From Oryzobacter faecalis (GTDB taxonomy: Bacteria; Actinomycetota; Actinomycetes; Actinomycetales; Dermatophilaceae): DNA of 64,000 nucleotides. The notes under the pieces were generated by a model, which ran no database searches, was not told the origin of the DNA, and saw only the letters and a list, made by a program, of their open reading frames with translations. Each line of letters opens with the position of its first letter. Position 1 is the stretch's first letter. Shown piece by piece: positions 42,963 through 54,696 of the stretch. Position numbers and translations under genes: made by a program. Where the stretch lies: positions 186,001 to 250,000 of the forward strand of contig NZ_JBKOFW010000004.1 of NCBI RefSeq assembly GCF_046764005.1. The letters run 5' to 3'.

Positions 42963-44180
42963 ATGAACGACGATGCCCTTCTCGCCGCCCTCGGCGAGCG
43001 CATCTCCCACCTCGCAGCCGAGCTGATCGACGTCCGCCGGGACCTCCACGCCCACCCCGAGCTGTCCCGTGAGGAGACGCGCACGACCGAGCTCGTGGCC
43101 GCCCGCCTCGGTGCCGCCGGTGTCCGCGTGCGACTCCTGCCCGGAACGGGCCTGCTCGCCGAGGTCGGGGCCCCCGACCCCGAGCACCGCGTCGCGCTGC
43201 GCGCCGACATGGACGCGCTGCCCGTCAGCGAGCGCACCGGCCTCGACTACTCCTCGCAGGTCCAGGGCGTGTGCCACGCGTGCGGTCACGACGTCCACGT
43301 GGCGGCGCTGCTGGGCGCGGTGCTCGCCCTGCGCCAGTGCGAGCCCGCCCTCGTCGAGCGAGGGATCGCCGTGCGCGGCATCTTCCAGGCGGCCGAGGAG
43401 ATCATGCCCGGCGGCGCACTCGAGGCGATCTCGGCCGGAGCCCTCGACGGCGTCGACACCGTGTTCGCCGTCCACTGCGACCCGACCCTCGACGTCGGTG
43501 AGGTCGGCCTGCGCGAGGGCCCGCTGACCGCCGCCTGCGACCAGGTGGCGGTCTCCCTCCACGGGCGCGGCGGCCACACCTCACGCCCTCAGCTCACGGA
43601 GGACCTCACCTTCGCCCTCGCCAAGGTCGTCACCGACGTGCCGGCCGCGCTGTCGCGCCGCCTCGACCCGCGCACCGGGACCGCGCTCGTGTGGGGGGCG
43701 ATCAGTGCCGGTCGGGCCCCCAACGTCATCCCGTCCACCGGCGAGTGCCGAGGCACGCTGCGGATGCTCGACGCGCAGGCATGGCAGACGGTCGGACCGC
43801 TCCTCGAGGAGATCGTCCACGCGGTCGTCCAGCCGTACGGCGTGCAGGCGAAGGTCGAACGGGTCAAGGGCGTGCCGCCGGTCGTCAACACCGCGGCCGG
43901 CATCGAGGCCTTCCGCCTCGCCTCGCTCGCGAGCGGGATGCACCCGGTGCCCACGACGCAGTCCCTCGGGGGCGAGGACTTCTCGTGGTACCTCGCCCAC
44001 ACGACCGGCGCGATGGCGCGGCTCGGCACCCGCACCCACGGCGGGCCGACCTTCGACCTGCACCAGGGCGACCTCGTCGTCGACGAGGGCGCCGTCGTCC
44101 TCGGGGCCCGGCTCCTCGCTACGGTCGCCGTGCTGCGCCGCGGCGCCCGCCCCGACGAGCGCTCGCTGGAGGCCACATGA
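42963..44180 (+). CDS. M20 family amidohydrolase/metallopeptidase
   Basis: A 405-residue zinc-type hydrolase of the IAA-amino acid/hippurate hydrolase branch. Metal-binding and catalytic motifs: DLHAHPELSREE (about 28), VALRADMDALPV (about 77), HACGHDVHVAALL (about 101), FQAAEEIMPGGA (about 141) and HGRGGHTSRP (dimerisation). It cleaves N-acyl amino acids or related amides; the true substrate is unknown. The ATG at 42963 is the first codon matching the family. TAGACT at 42947-42952 could be its -10. Its stop overlaps the cdd start. Confidence 0.9.
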   Translation: MNDDALLAALGERISHLAAELIDVRRDLHAHPELSREETRTTELVAARLGAAGVRVRLLPGTGLLAEVGAPDPEHRVALRADMDALPVSERTGLDYSSQVQGVCHACGHDVHVAALLGAVLALRQCEPALVERGIAVRGIFQAAEEIMPGGALEAISAGALDGVDTVFAVHCDPTLDVGEVGLREGPLTAACDQVAVSLHGRGGHTSRPQLTEDLTFALAKVVTDVPAALSRRLDPRTGTALVWGAISAGRAPNVIPSTGECRGTLRMLDAQAWQTVGPLLEEIVHAVVQPYGVQAKVERVKGVPPVVNTAAGIEAFRLASLASGMHPVPTTQSLGGEDFSWYLAHTTGAMARLGTRTHGGPTFDLHQGDLVVDEGAVVLGARLLATVAVLRRGARPDERSLEAT

Positions 44181-44614
44181 GCACCGTGCCCGGGTCCACG
44201 CCCCTCGACGTCGACTGGGACGCCCTCCACGCCGAGGCGGTCCGGATGACGACCCTCGCCTACGCCCCCTACTCGGGCTTCCCGGTCGGGGTGGCCGGGC
44301 TCGTCGACGACGGACGCGTCGTCTCGGGGTGCAACGTCGAGAACGCCGCCTACGGCGTGGTGCTGTGCGCCGAGTGCGGGATGGTGTCCGAGCTGCACAA
44401 GACCGGCGGAGGGCGGCTCGTCGCCGTGTCCTGCGTCGACAAGCACGGCGCCCCACTGATGGCGTGCGGCCGGTGCCGACAGCTGTTGTGGGAGAACGGG
44501 ACTCCCGACACGCTCCTCATGACGCCCGAGGGCGTGCTGACCCTGCGCGAGGTGCTTCCCCAGGCGTTCGGGCGCGAGACCCTCGACGCCGTCTCACCCG
44601 TCCGCCCCGCCTGA
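44177..44614 (+). CDS. cdd: Cytidine deaminase
   Basis: A 145-residue zinc enzyme deaminating cytidine and deoxycytidine to uridine and deoxyuridine. Zinc ligands C64, C97 and C100 and the catalytic E66 are in VLCAECGMV and ACGRCRQLL; GCNVENAAYG binds the nucleoside. It has a four-base ATGA overlap with the amidohydrolase gene. It feeds the thymidine phosphorylase encoded 2 kb further on. Confidence 0.95.
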   Translation: MSTVPGSTPLDVDWDALHAEAVRMTTLAYAPYSGFPVGVAGLVDDGRVVSGCNVENAAYGVVLCAECGMVSELHKTGGGRLVAVSCVDKHGAPLMACGRCRQLLWENGTPDTLLMTPEGVLTLREVLPQAFGRETLDAVSPVRPA

Positions 44615-44665
44615 GGCCCCGGGCGCCGGGGGTGGGTCCGGGCCGGGCGCCGCCGGCGTGGGACC

Positions 44666-45319
44666 TCACCGCGAGAGCTCGTCGACGGCCGCCACCGCGC
44701 CCGCGACCACGACGACGTCACCCGGGTCGATGCGGGTGCCGGGGGTGGTGTCGACGAACGCCCCGGTCCCGCTCCGGCGCGCGATGACCCGGACGCGGGG
44801 GCCGTTCGGCAGCCGGAGGAGGTCATCGAGCGGACCGTGCAGCGTCCTCGACGCCGTGCAGACGGCCACGGAGTAGTCCTCGCCGAGGCTCACGACGTCC
44901 CCGAGCCCGCCGGCCAGCAGCACGGACAGGCGCCGGGCGGCGTCCCGTTCGGGCCGGACCACGTGATGGGCCCCCATCCGCTCGAGGATCCGGGCGTGCC
45001 TGTCGCTGGTGGCCTTCGCCCAGATGTCCGGGACCCCGAGGTCGGCGACCAGCGAGGTGGCCAGCACGCTGGCCTCGAGCCCCTCGCCGATCGACACGAC
45101 GACGCTGTCGTACCCGGCGATGCGGAGCTGGTCCAGGGCCTCGCGGTCGGTGGCGTCGGCGATGACGGCATGGGTCAGCTCGTCGGCCCAGGCCTGGACG
45201 ACGGAAGGATCGGCGTCGAGGCCGAGCACCTCGGCGCCGCGGCGCTGGAGGTCCCGGGCCAGGGAGCCGCCCATCCGTCCCAGACCGATGACGGCGATGC
45301 GGCGACGGGTGCTAGCCAA
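44666..45319 (-). CDS. TrkA-type potassium channel regulatory subunit
   Basis: A 217-residue cytosolic protein with an RCK/TrkA-N Rossmann domain (IAVIGLGRMGGSLARDLQ, about 6-23; ligand-binding acidic residue in LGLDADP) and a C-terminal TrkA-C domain (about 138-217). It gates the TrkH-type subunit by nucleotide binding. The start is TTG 45319, seven bases after GGAGAGG, giving an eight-base overlap with the trkH gene; the frame continues upstream to 45349 but without a site. Confidence 0.9.
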   Translation of the reverse strand: MASTRRRIAVIGLGRMGGSLARDLQRRGAEVLGLDADPSVVQAWADELTHAVIADATDREALDQLRIAGYDSVVVSIGEGLEASVLATSLVADLGVPDIWAKATSDRHARILERMGAHHVVRPERDAARRLSVLLAGGLGDVVSLGEDYSVAVCTASRTLHGPLDDLLRLPNGPRVRVIARRSGTGAFVDTTPGTRIDPGDVVVVAGAVAAVDELSR

Positions 45320-46682
45320 CGATGGGCCTCTCCTCCGGGTAGGCGACACGGCGCGGTCGCGTGCGCAGGGCGAGCGCGGCGCCCAGGGTCAGGGGGCCGA
45401 GGCGGCCGAGGAACATCAGGCCGGCGACGAGCAGCTGTGCGCCGGAGGGGAGCCCGGCCGTGATCCCGGTCGACAGGCCGACGGTCCCGAAGGCCGAGGC
45501 CGCCTCGAAGAGCACCTCGCCGAAGGGCAGGTCGGTCATCCAGAGCAGCGCGTAGGTGCTCCCCACGACGGCGGCCACCGAGAGCAGGGCCACCGTGAGG
45601 GCCTGTCGTTGGACGTCGGCAGGGAGCGTGCGGCCGCCGACGCTGACCCGGCGCTCGCCCCTCAGCTCGGCCCACAGGACGAAGCCGAGCAGGAGGAAGG
45701 TCGTCACCTTGATGCCCCCGGCCGTGCCCCCACTTCCTCCGCCGATGACCATGAGGACGGTGCTCGCCAGCAGGCTCTCGTCGTGCAGGTCACCGACGGG
45801 CACGCTGTTGAAGCCCGCGGTGCGCGTGTTCGTCGCGTGGAAGAAGCCGGCGAGCAGGCGAACCGGTCCGGGGTGCGCCCCGAGCGTGGCGTCGTTCGAC
45901 CACTCGGCCGCGGTGATGACGACGGTGCTGAGGGGGAGGAGGGCCGCGGTGCCCCACACGGTGATGCGGGTGTGCAGCGACCACCTCCGGGGCGCGCGCC
46001 ACGCGCGGCGCAGCTCCCACAGGACCGGGAAGCCGATGCCACCGCAGATGATGGCGAGCGCGACCGCCCCGCAGACCACGGGATCGGCGACGAAGCGCTC
46101 CAGGCTGTCGGCGTAGAGGGCGAAGCCGGCGTTGTTGAACGCCGAGACGGCATGGAACACGCCGAGGTACGCCGCCCGGCCGGGGGGCTCGCCGTGCGCC
46201 GTGGCGAGGCGGACGGCGAGGACCACGGCGACGGCCACCTCGAAGAGCAGGGCCGTCCGCACGACCGACCGGACGAGCTGGAGCGATCCGAGGGCCGGTG
46301 ACCCGCGCTGCGCCTCCACCTCGGCGAGCCTGCTGGCCCGGATCCCGAGCCTGCTCCCGATGAGCAGCGCGACGACCGACGCGGTCGTCATCACGCCGAG
46401 GCCGCCGACCTGGATCAGGCCCAGGATGACGAGCTCCCCGGCCGTCGACCAGTGCGTGGAGGTGTCGACGACGACCAGGCCGGTGACGCACACCGCGGAG
46501 GTCGCGGTGAACAGGGCCGTCACGAGGTCCGCGGGTTCGCCGGTCTCGGTGGCCACCGGCGTCATCAGCAGCGCGGTGCCGACGCCGACGGCGGCAGCGA
46601 ACGCCACGACGACGAGACGGATCGGGTTCGCGAAGACGTCGGTGAGCGTCGAGCGCTGGAGGACGACCGAGCCGAGGCGCAC
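45312..46682 (-). CDS. TrkH/KtrB family potassium uptake protein
   Basis: A 456-residue K+ translocating subunit with four M1-P-M2 repeats. The four selectivity-filter segments are visible: SAVCVTGL (about 62), SAFNNAGF (about 180), NTRTAGFNS (about 287) and SAFGTVGLSTG (about 393). With the TrkA-type subunit it forms a K+ uptake system. GTG start at 46682. A tandem 11-bp repeat and a deoA leader hairpin lie in the 151-base divergent gap. Confidence 0.93.
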   Translation of the reverse strand: MRLGSVVLQRSTLTDVFANPIRLVVVAFAAAVGVGTALLMTPVATETGEPADLVTALFTATSAVCVTGLVVVDTSTHWSTAGELVILGLIQVGGLGVMTTASVVALLIGSRLGIRASRLAEVEAQRGSPALGSLQLVRSVVRTALLFEVAVAVVLAVRLATAHGEPPGRAAYLGVFHAVSAFNNAGFALYADSLERFVADPVVCGAVALAIICGGIGFPVLWELRRAWRAPRRWSLHTRITVWGTAALLPLSTVVITAAEWSNDATLGAHPGPVRLLAGFFHATNTRTAGFNSVPVGDLHDESLLASTVLMVIGGGSGGTAGGIKVTTFLLLGFVLWAELRGERRVSVGGRTLPADVQRQALTVALLSVAAVVGSTYALLWMTDLPFGEVLFEAASAFGTVGLSTGITAGLPSGAQLLVAGLMFLGRLGPLTLGAALALRTRPRRVAYPEERPIVG

Positions 46683-46724
46683 TCCACGACCCTACGAAGG
46701 GGCCGGGGCGGGTGGGAGGACCAC

Positions 46725-46746
46725 GGCGTCAAGATGGCGTCAAGAT
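46725..46746. repeat. Tandem 11-bp duplication GGCGTCAAGAT x2
   Basis: Exact copies at 46725-46735 and 46736-46746 in the trkH-deoA divergent gap, 43-64 bases upstream of trkH. On the minus strand each reads ATCTTGACGCC, containing the same TCTTGACG half-site as the icd palindrome. Confidence 0.8.
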
Positions 46747-46770
46747 CCGCCACTCCCGGGCCCTCCGACG

Positions 46771-46815
46771 GTGGGGGCTCGCGCCCGTCCGGGGTGGTGA
46801 CGGGCCGGCCCCCAC
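46771..46815 (+). promoter_or_regulatory. Two-tier hairpin just upstream of deoA
   Basis: GTGGGGGC (46771-46778) pairs with GCCCCCAC (46808-46815), and inside it GCCCGTC (46783-46789) with GACGGGC (46799-46805). It ends 18 bases before the deoA ATG. If deoA has a leaderless start at CATGAT (46822-46827) the dyad is DNA-level and overlaps the -35 zone; if transcription begins earlier it is an RNA leader. Confidence 0.4.
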
Positions 46816-46833
46816 CCCTGCCATGATGGCCGG

Positions 46834-48122
<1,289 letters not shown>

Positions 48123-48123
<1 letters not shown>

Positions 48124-49223
48124 TGACGACCGCCGCCGTCCCCGCGACCGTCGTCGCGCGCGCCCCGAAGGCCCTGCTCCACGACCACCTCGACGGCGGC
48201 CTGCGCCCCGCGACGGTCGTCGAGCTCGCCGAGGCGTCCGGCTACACCGACCTGCCGACGACCGACGCCGACGCCCTGGGGCGCTGGTTCCGCGACGCGG
48301 CCGACTCCGGCTCGCTCGAGCGCTACCTCGAGACCTTCTCGCACACCGTGGCGGTCATGCAGACCGAGGAGCAGCTGAGCCGGGTCGCCCGCGAGTGCGC
48401 CCTCGACCTCGCCGCCGACGGTGTCGTCTACGCCGAGTCGCGCTTCGCCCCCGAGCTGCACATCGAGGGCGGGCTCTCCCTCGAGCGCGTCGTCGAGGCC
48501 GTCCTCGCCGGGTTCCGGGAGGGGGAGCAGGAGGCGGCCGCGGCCGGCACGCCCATCCGGGTGCGCACCCTCCTCACCGCGATGCGCCACGCGGCCCGCA
48601 GCCGCGAGATCGCCGAGCTCGCCGTCCGCTACCGGGACCGCGAGGTCGGCGGCTTCGACATCGCCGGGGCCGAGGCCGGCTTCCCTCCCACGCGCCACCT
48701 CGACGCCTTCGAGTACCTGCGCCGCGAGAACGCCCACTTCACGATCCACGCGGGCGAGGCGTTCGGCCTGCCCTCGATCTGGGAGGCGATCCAGTGGTGC
48801 GGCGCCGACCGGCTCGGGCACGGTGTACGGATCGTCGACGACATCACGCGCGGGACCGACGGCGGGCCGGCCTCGCTCGGCCTCCTCGCCGCCTACGTGC
48901 GCGACTGCCGCATCCCCCTCGAGATGTGCCCGAGCTCGAACATCCAGACGGGCGCCGCGGCCTCGGTGGCGGAGCACCCCATCACCGTGCTCAAGGACCT
49001 CCGCTTCCGCGTCACCGTCAACACCGACAACCGGCTCATGAGCGGGACGTCGATGACGCGCGAGATGCAGCTGCTCGTCGACGAGGCCGGCTGGTCGATC
49101 GAGGACCTGCGCTGGACGACGATCAACGCGATGAAGTCGGCGTTCCTCCCGTTCGACGAGCGCCTCGAGCTCATCGAGCACGTCGTCAAGCCCGGCTACG
49201 CGGCCCTCGGGGCGCACGCCTGA
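48123..49223 (+). CDS. add: Adenosine deaminase
   Basis: A 366-residue metal-dependent deaminase converting adenosine and deoxyadenosine to inosine forms. Metal ligands H20 and H22 are in LLHDHLDGGLRP; HAGEAFGLPS carries the catalytic Glu after its His; MCPSSNIQTG and TVNTDNRLMSGTS are further family motifs. The start ATG shares one base with the deoA stop. The product would be cleaved by the purine nucleoside phosphorylase at 62.5 kb. Confidence 0.95.
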
Positions 49224-49244
49224 CCCGAGTGGGGCCGGCAGGGG

Positions 49245-50075
49245 TCAGCCGCGGGGGAGCAGCGGGTCGGAGGGGAGGACGCGCGCCCGCAGGCGCTCCT
49301 CGCGCCACAGCCGTTCGAGGTCGCGCCGGCGCCGCTCGGCGACGACGGCCGCCAGGACGACCTCCGGGTGGTGACCGGCCGGGGGCGGCGGGCTGACGTG
49401 CGGGAGGGTCGTGTGGAGCAGCTCGACCCCGAGTCGGTGGCGCGACTCGGGTGAGAGCGACGGCGCGCGGGAGAGGAACTGCCGCACCGCGACCGTCAGC
49501 CCCGAGGGCAGGGCGGCGACGTCGGCCCCGGCGGCCCACTGCTGCAGCGACGGGTGCACCATCGGGGGCGCGGTGAGCCGCAGCCGGGCTCGCTGGGAGA
49601 CCACCATGGTCCCGGCAGCCATGTCCCCCAACCGTTTGCCGCGCGGGTGGATCATCGCCGCAAGGAGCGCAGGGACACCGGTGAGGATGTAGACCTCGAC
49701 GTACGCCACCAGCGCCCGGACGACGGCGTGCCGGGCCGTGATGGGCCCGCCGTCGTCGCGGACCACCCGCAGGCCGAGGGCGAGCTTGCCCAGGGTGCGT
49801 CCCCGGGTCACGGTCTCGAGGGTGGCGGGGAGCACGACGATGACGATGGTGCTCCACGCGATGCCGACGATGCCGACCATCGCGTCGGAGGCGTCGCCGA
49901 GGGCCAGGCCGAAGGCGATGATCCCGCCGATGAGCAGGGTGAGGGCGAGCACGACGTCGATGAGGCCGCTGGCCATCCGGGCCGCGACGCTCGCGGCCGG
50001 CACCTCGACGGCCACGCCCTCGCCGGTGACGAGGTCGTCGCCGGCGTAGCTGCGGTAGCCCCCGGGGTCGCTCAC
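49245..50075 (-). CDS. RDD family membrane protein
   Basis: A 276-residue protein with the RDD domain in its first 165 residues: VAARMASGLIDVVLALTLL with the Arg-Asp pair, GRTLGKLALGLRVVRDDGGP, and a last helix around TGVPALLAAMIHP. The C-terminal 110 residues are cytoplasmic and rich in Arg. Function is unknown; RDD proteins recur beside SpoIIM/MoxR/DUF58 genes in actinobacteria, as here. GTG start; divergent from the SpoIIM gene. Confidence 0.85.
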   Translation of the reverse strand: MSDPGGYRSYAGDDLVTGEGVAVEVPAASVAARMASGLIDVVLALTLLIGGIIAFGLALGDASDAMVGIVGIAWSTIVIVVLPATLETVTRGRTLGKLALGLRVVRDDGGPITARHAVVRALVAYVEVYILTGVPALLAAMIHPRGKRLGDMAAGTMVVSQRARLRLTAPPMVHPSLQQWAAGADVAALPSGLTVAVRQFLSRAPSLSPESRHRLGVELLHTTLPHVSPPPPAGHHPEVVLAAVVAERRRRDLERLWREERLRARVLPSDPLLPRG

Positions 50076-50153
50076 GCGGCGAGCCTAACCCGCCGACGGA
50101 GCGGGTCCCCCGGGTCCGCCGCGGCGGACGAGGGCCCGGGTTACGCTCACGGC

Positions 50154-51152
50154 GTGGACCTCGACGCCTACCTCATGGTGCACCAGCCCCAGTGGCGTCG
50201 GCTCGAGGAGCTGGCCTCCCGCCGGCGGCTGTCCGGCGCCGAGGCCGACGAGCTCCTCGACCTCTACCAGCGCGTCAGCACGCACCTGTCGGTCGTGCGG
50301 TCGGCCAGTCCCGACCCCTCGGTCGTCACCTACCTCTCGTCCGTCCTCGCGCGGGCGCGGGTCGCGGCGGCGGGCGGGCGGTCCTCCACGTGGTCCGACC
50401 TCCTCGCGTTCTTCACCCGCACCTTCCCCGCGGCGCTGTACCGCACGCGGTGGTGGTGGGGGACGACAGCGCTCCTCTCGGTCCTCCTCGCGACCGCCAC
50501 GGCGTGGTGGGGCCTGTCGCACCCGGAGGTCTGGGAGTCGCAGATGACACCCGCCGAGATCGAGGCCTACGTCGGCACCGACTTCGAGAACTACTACTCG
50601 GAGTTCCCGCACGGGGAGTTCGGAACCCTGGTGTGGCTGAACAACGCCCGCGTCGCCGCGCTGTGCATCGCGCTCGGCGTCCTCGGCCTCCCGGTGCTGT
50701 GGATCCTCGGGCAGAACGTCGTCAACGTCGGGGTGGCCGCCGCCTTGATGATCGACCACGACCGGGGGGCGCTGTTCTTCGGGCTCATCCTCCCGCACGG
50801 CCTCCTCGAGCTGACCGCCGTCTTCGTCGCGGCCGGGGTGGGCCTGCGGCTGTTCTGGTCGTGGGTCGAACCGGGGGCGCGCAGCCGCCTCGACTCCTTC
50901 GCCGCGGAGGGGCGCACCGCCATCGCGATCTCGCTCGGCCTCGTCGCGGTGCTGCTCGTCAGCGGCTTCATCGAGGGCTTCGTGACCCCCTCCGGACTGC
51001 CGACGTGGGCGCGCATCGCCATCGGTGTCGTCGCCGAGGTGCTCTTCCTGCTCTACGTGTTCGTCGCGGGGCGGATCGCGGTCGAGGAGGGCGTGACCGG
51101 CGACGTCCTCACCCGCGACGCCGGCGACACCGCCCCCGTCACCGCCACCTGA
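50154..51152 (+). CDS. Stage II sporulation protein M family (DUF95) membrane protein
   Basis: A 332-residue protein: a soluble N-terminal helical part (about 1-95; MVHQPQWRRLEELASRR is typical), then five or six helices with the SpoIIM segment VWLNNARVAALCIALGVLG and FGLILPHGLLELTAVFVAAG. In spore-formers SpoIIM aids peptidoglycan remodelling; in non-sporulating actinobacteria its role is unclear. The start is the GTG at 50154, six bases after TACGCT (probable leaderless promoter); the longer upstream frame is a shadow of the RDD gene. Confidence 0.88.
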   Translation: MDLDAYLMVHQPQWRRLEELASRRRLSGAEADELLDLYQRVSTHLSVVRSASPDPSVVTYLSSVLARARVAAAGGRSSTWSDLLAFFTRTFPAALYRTRWWWGTTALLSVLLATATAWWGLSHPEVWESQMTPAEIEAYVGTDFENYYSEFPHGEFGTLVWLNNARVAALCIALGVLGLPVLWILGQNVVNVGVAAALMIDHDRGALFFGLILPHGLLELTAVFVAAGVGLRLFWSWVEPGARSRLDSFAAEGRTAIAISLGLVAVLLVSGFIEGFVTPSGLPTWARIAIGVVAEVLFLLYVFVAGRIAVEEGVTGDVLTRDAGDTAPVTAT

Positions 51153-51164
51153 GGACGCTCCGGC

Positions 51165-52456
51165 TCAGAGCAGGCCCTGGCGCTTGAGCATCAGGTAGTG
51201 GTCGGCGAGCCGCACCGGCAGGACCTCGGGGGTCGCGTCGAGGACGTCGACCCCGAGCTGCTCGAGAGCCGTGGCGGTGCGCCGCCGCAGAGACAGGGTG
51301 CGCTCGGCGGCGGCCGCGTCGTAGACGGCCCCGGTCGACCCGCGCTCGGTGCGCATCGCCTCGACGGCCGGGTCGGTGACCGACGCGATGACGACCCGGT
51401 GGTGCGCGACGAGCGGGGGGAGGACCGGCAGCAGGCCCTCCTCGACCGCCGACGACTCCAGCGCGGTGAGGAGGACGACGAGCGCCCGGTGCGTGCCGAG
51501 CCGGACGACCTCGGTGGCGAGGGCCGACCAGTCGGCCTCGACGAGCCGGGCCTCGACGGGCGCGAGCGTGCTGATCGTGTCGTGGAGCAGTCTGGCGCGG
51601 TCGGTGCCGGACACCCGGGCGTGGACGACGCGGTCTCCGGCGAGGACCTGCACGCGGTCGCGTGCGTGCCCCGCCAGCGCGGTCAGGAGCAGCGCGGCAT
51701 CCATCGCGGCGTCCAGGCGTGGCGCGTCGCCGATGCGGCCGGCGCTCGTGCGCGAGGTGTCGAGGACGATGACGACCCGCCGGTGCTGCTCCGGCTGCCA
51801 GGTCCGGACGACGAGGTGCTGTCGGCGCGCCGTGGCCCGCCAGTCGATGGAGCGGACGTCGTCGCCGTCGACGTAGTCGCGCAGGCTGTCGAACTCGGTG
51901 CCCTGGCCGCGGGTGCGCACAGCCGCTCGCCCGTCGAGCTGGCGGAGGACGGCCAGCCGGCTGGGCAGGTGACGACGCGACGGGAAGGGGTGCAGGGCCC
52001 GGAACGACCCGGGCACCTCCACCGACCGCTGCCGGGCCGCGAGCCCCAAGGGTCCATGCAGCCGCAGGGTCACGCGGTCGGCGAGCCGGTCGCCGCGGCG
52101 GGTCGGGCGCAGGCGGGTCGTCACGCGGACCCGCTCGTGCGGCGGGACCTCGAGGCGGTGGACGGCGTCGACCGCACCCGCCGACGGCGGCCACGCGTCG
52201 CGGAGCAGCCCGCGCACCCCGCGGTCACCGGTGTTCGTGACCCACAGCGAGGTCGACGTCTCCTCGCCCAGGCGCACCTGGGTCGACGGGCCCCGCGACA
52301 GCCGCAGCACCCGCGGTGACGGCGCCAGGAGGACGTCGAGCGCGACGAGGACGACGACGACGAGGACCCACCAGCGCACCGTCGACCCCGTGGGCCACAC
52401 GGCGACGGGCGCCAGCCCCAGCAGGGCCAGCGCGACGGCACGCCAGGTGATCGCCA

Positions 52457-52457
<1 letters not shown>
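51165..52457 (-). CDS. DUF58 domain-containing protein
   Basis: A 430-residue protein with two N-terminal helices (about 5-50) and a DUF58/vWA-like domain. The DUF58 signature GTEFDSLRDYVDGDDVRSIDW is at about 187-207, and the VIVLDTSRTSAG of the MIDAS-like site at about 229. DUF58 proteins partner with MoxR AAA+ ATPases, whose gene is directly upstream with a TGATG overlap. Last gene of a five-gene operon. Confidence 0.92.
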
Positions 52458-53445
<988 letters not shown>

Positions 53446-53449
<4 letters not shown>

Positions 53450-54696
53450 GGGTGTCGGGCCCTCTCCTCGAGGTCGGTGAGCTGCTGCGCGAGCTGGATC
53501 AAGGCGGTGTCGTCGCCGGGGAGGGGGCCGGAGAGCGCCCGGGCGACGTGCAGGGGGTCGACGCCCGTGGCCCGGGCCACGGCATCGACGAGGACGGCGT
53601 CGCCGGCGGCCACCGGGACCGCGAGGCGGCGCCCGAGGCGTTCCCGGGTCGCGAGGCGCAGCACGGCGGCGGCCCTCGCCCGGTCCCCGGACCGGCGGTA
53701 GAGGCGGCCACGCGACTCGGTGGTCTCGACGGCCCGGACGACGACGGGAAGCGGCTCGCGGACGAGCCGACCGAGGCGGCGACCGCGCGCGGCGGCGAGG
53801 AGGACGACGGCGATGCCCAGCAGGGCGATGACCGGCCCGGTCCACACCGGCCAGACGTCGGAGAACCCGCCGTCCTCGCCCGGTCCGGGGGCGGTGAGGT
53901 CGCTCGTGCCCGGCTGGTACCAGACCACGCGCGGCAGCGACCCGAGGGCGCGGACGGCGAGCCCGGCGTGGCTGTCGGTGGTGATGTCCTCGTTGGTCCA
54001 CGCCCCGCCGAAGCCGACGACGAGGGTCGACGGGTGGGCGGCGGACGCCGGCAGGTCGACGAGGGCCACGCCGGACGCCTCGGGGTCCGGTTCACCGTCC
54101 TCGCCCGGCAGGGGGAAGCACGAGGTGGCCCCGCGGGCCGCGGGCTCGGGCACGAAGCGGGTGTCGGTGCCGCTGACCTCGTCGTCGTCGCGGACGATCG
54201 GCGAGTCGCACCGCGCCGGGACGTCGTCGGCGCCACCGGGGTACGAGGCCAGTGGCACCTCGAGCCGGTCGAGCTGCTCGGTGCGCGGGCCGACGAGGAC
54301 GAGCCGGCCGGCCGACCGCGCCGCTCCCGAGAGCCGCCGGGCGGCTCCGGGTCCGAGGTTCGTCGGGTCGGCGACGAGGACGGTGGTGCGGCCGTCGGGA
54401 GCGGCGCCCTCGAGCCCGGAGATGCTCCGCACGACGTCGACCTCGACGCCCCGGGCGCGCAGCACCTCAGCGAGGGCGCGCGCGCCCTCCGGCCCGGTGC
54501 CGCCGGGGTCGAGCGGGGCGACGGGGCGCTGGGCCGCCACGGCCAGGAGGGCGAGGAGGACGATGCCGAGCGCGACGACGCCGAGGTACGTCGCGGCGCG
54601 GCGCGGCGAGACGTCACGCCAGCCGCGCGGCCCGGTCGGTGTCGGGGCGTCCCGGGACACGGGGGCGGTGCCGGTGTCGGCCGATGTGGCGCTCAA
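53446..54696 (-). CDS. DUF4350 domain-containing membrane protein
   Basis: A 416-residue protein. One helix at about 35-57, an extracytoplasmic DUF4350 domain (about 60-280; LDPGGTGPEGARALAEVL is typical), a second helix near 288-308, and a basic cytoplasmic tail. Function is unknown, conserved in the MoxR operon. The start is TTG 54696, in a TTGA overlap with the DUF4129 stop; no ATG or GTG nearby gives the N-terminus. Confidence 0.82.

Noticed and set aside
50154..51152. SpoIIM homologue as evidence of sporulation
   Set aside because: The family is widespread in non-sporulating actinobacteria and no other sporulation gene is in the window.
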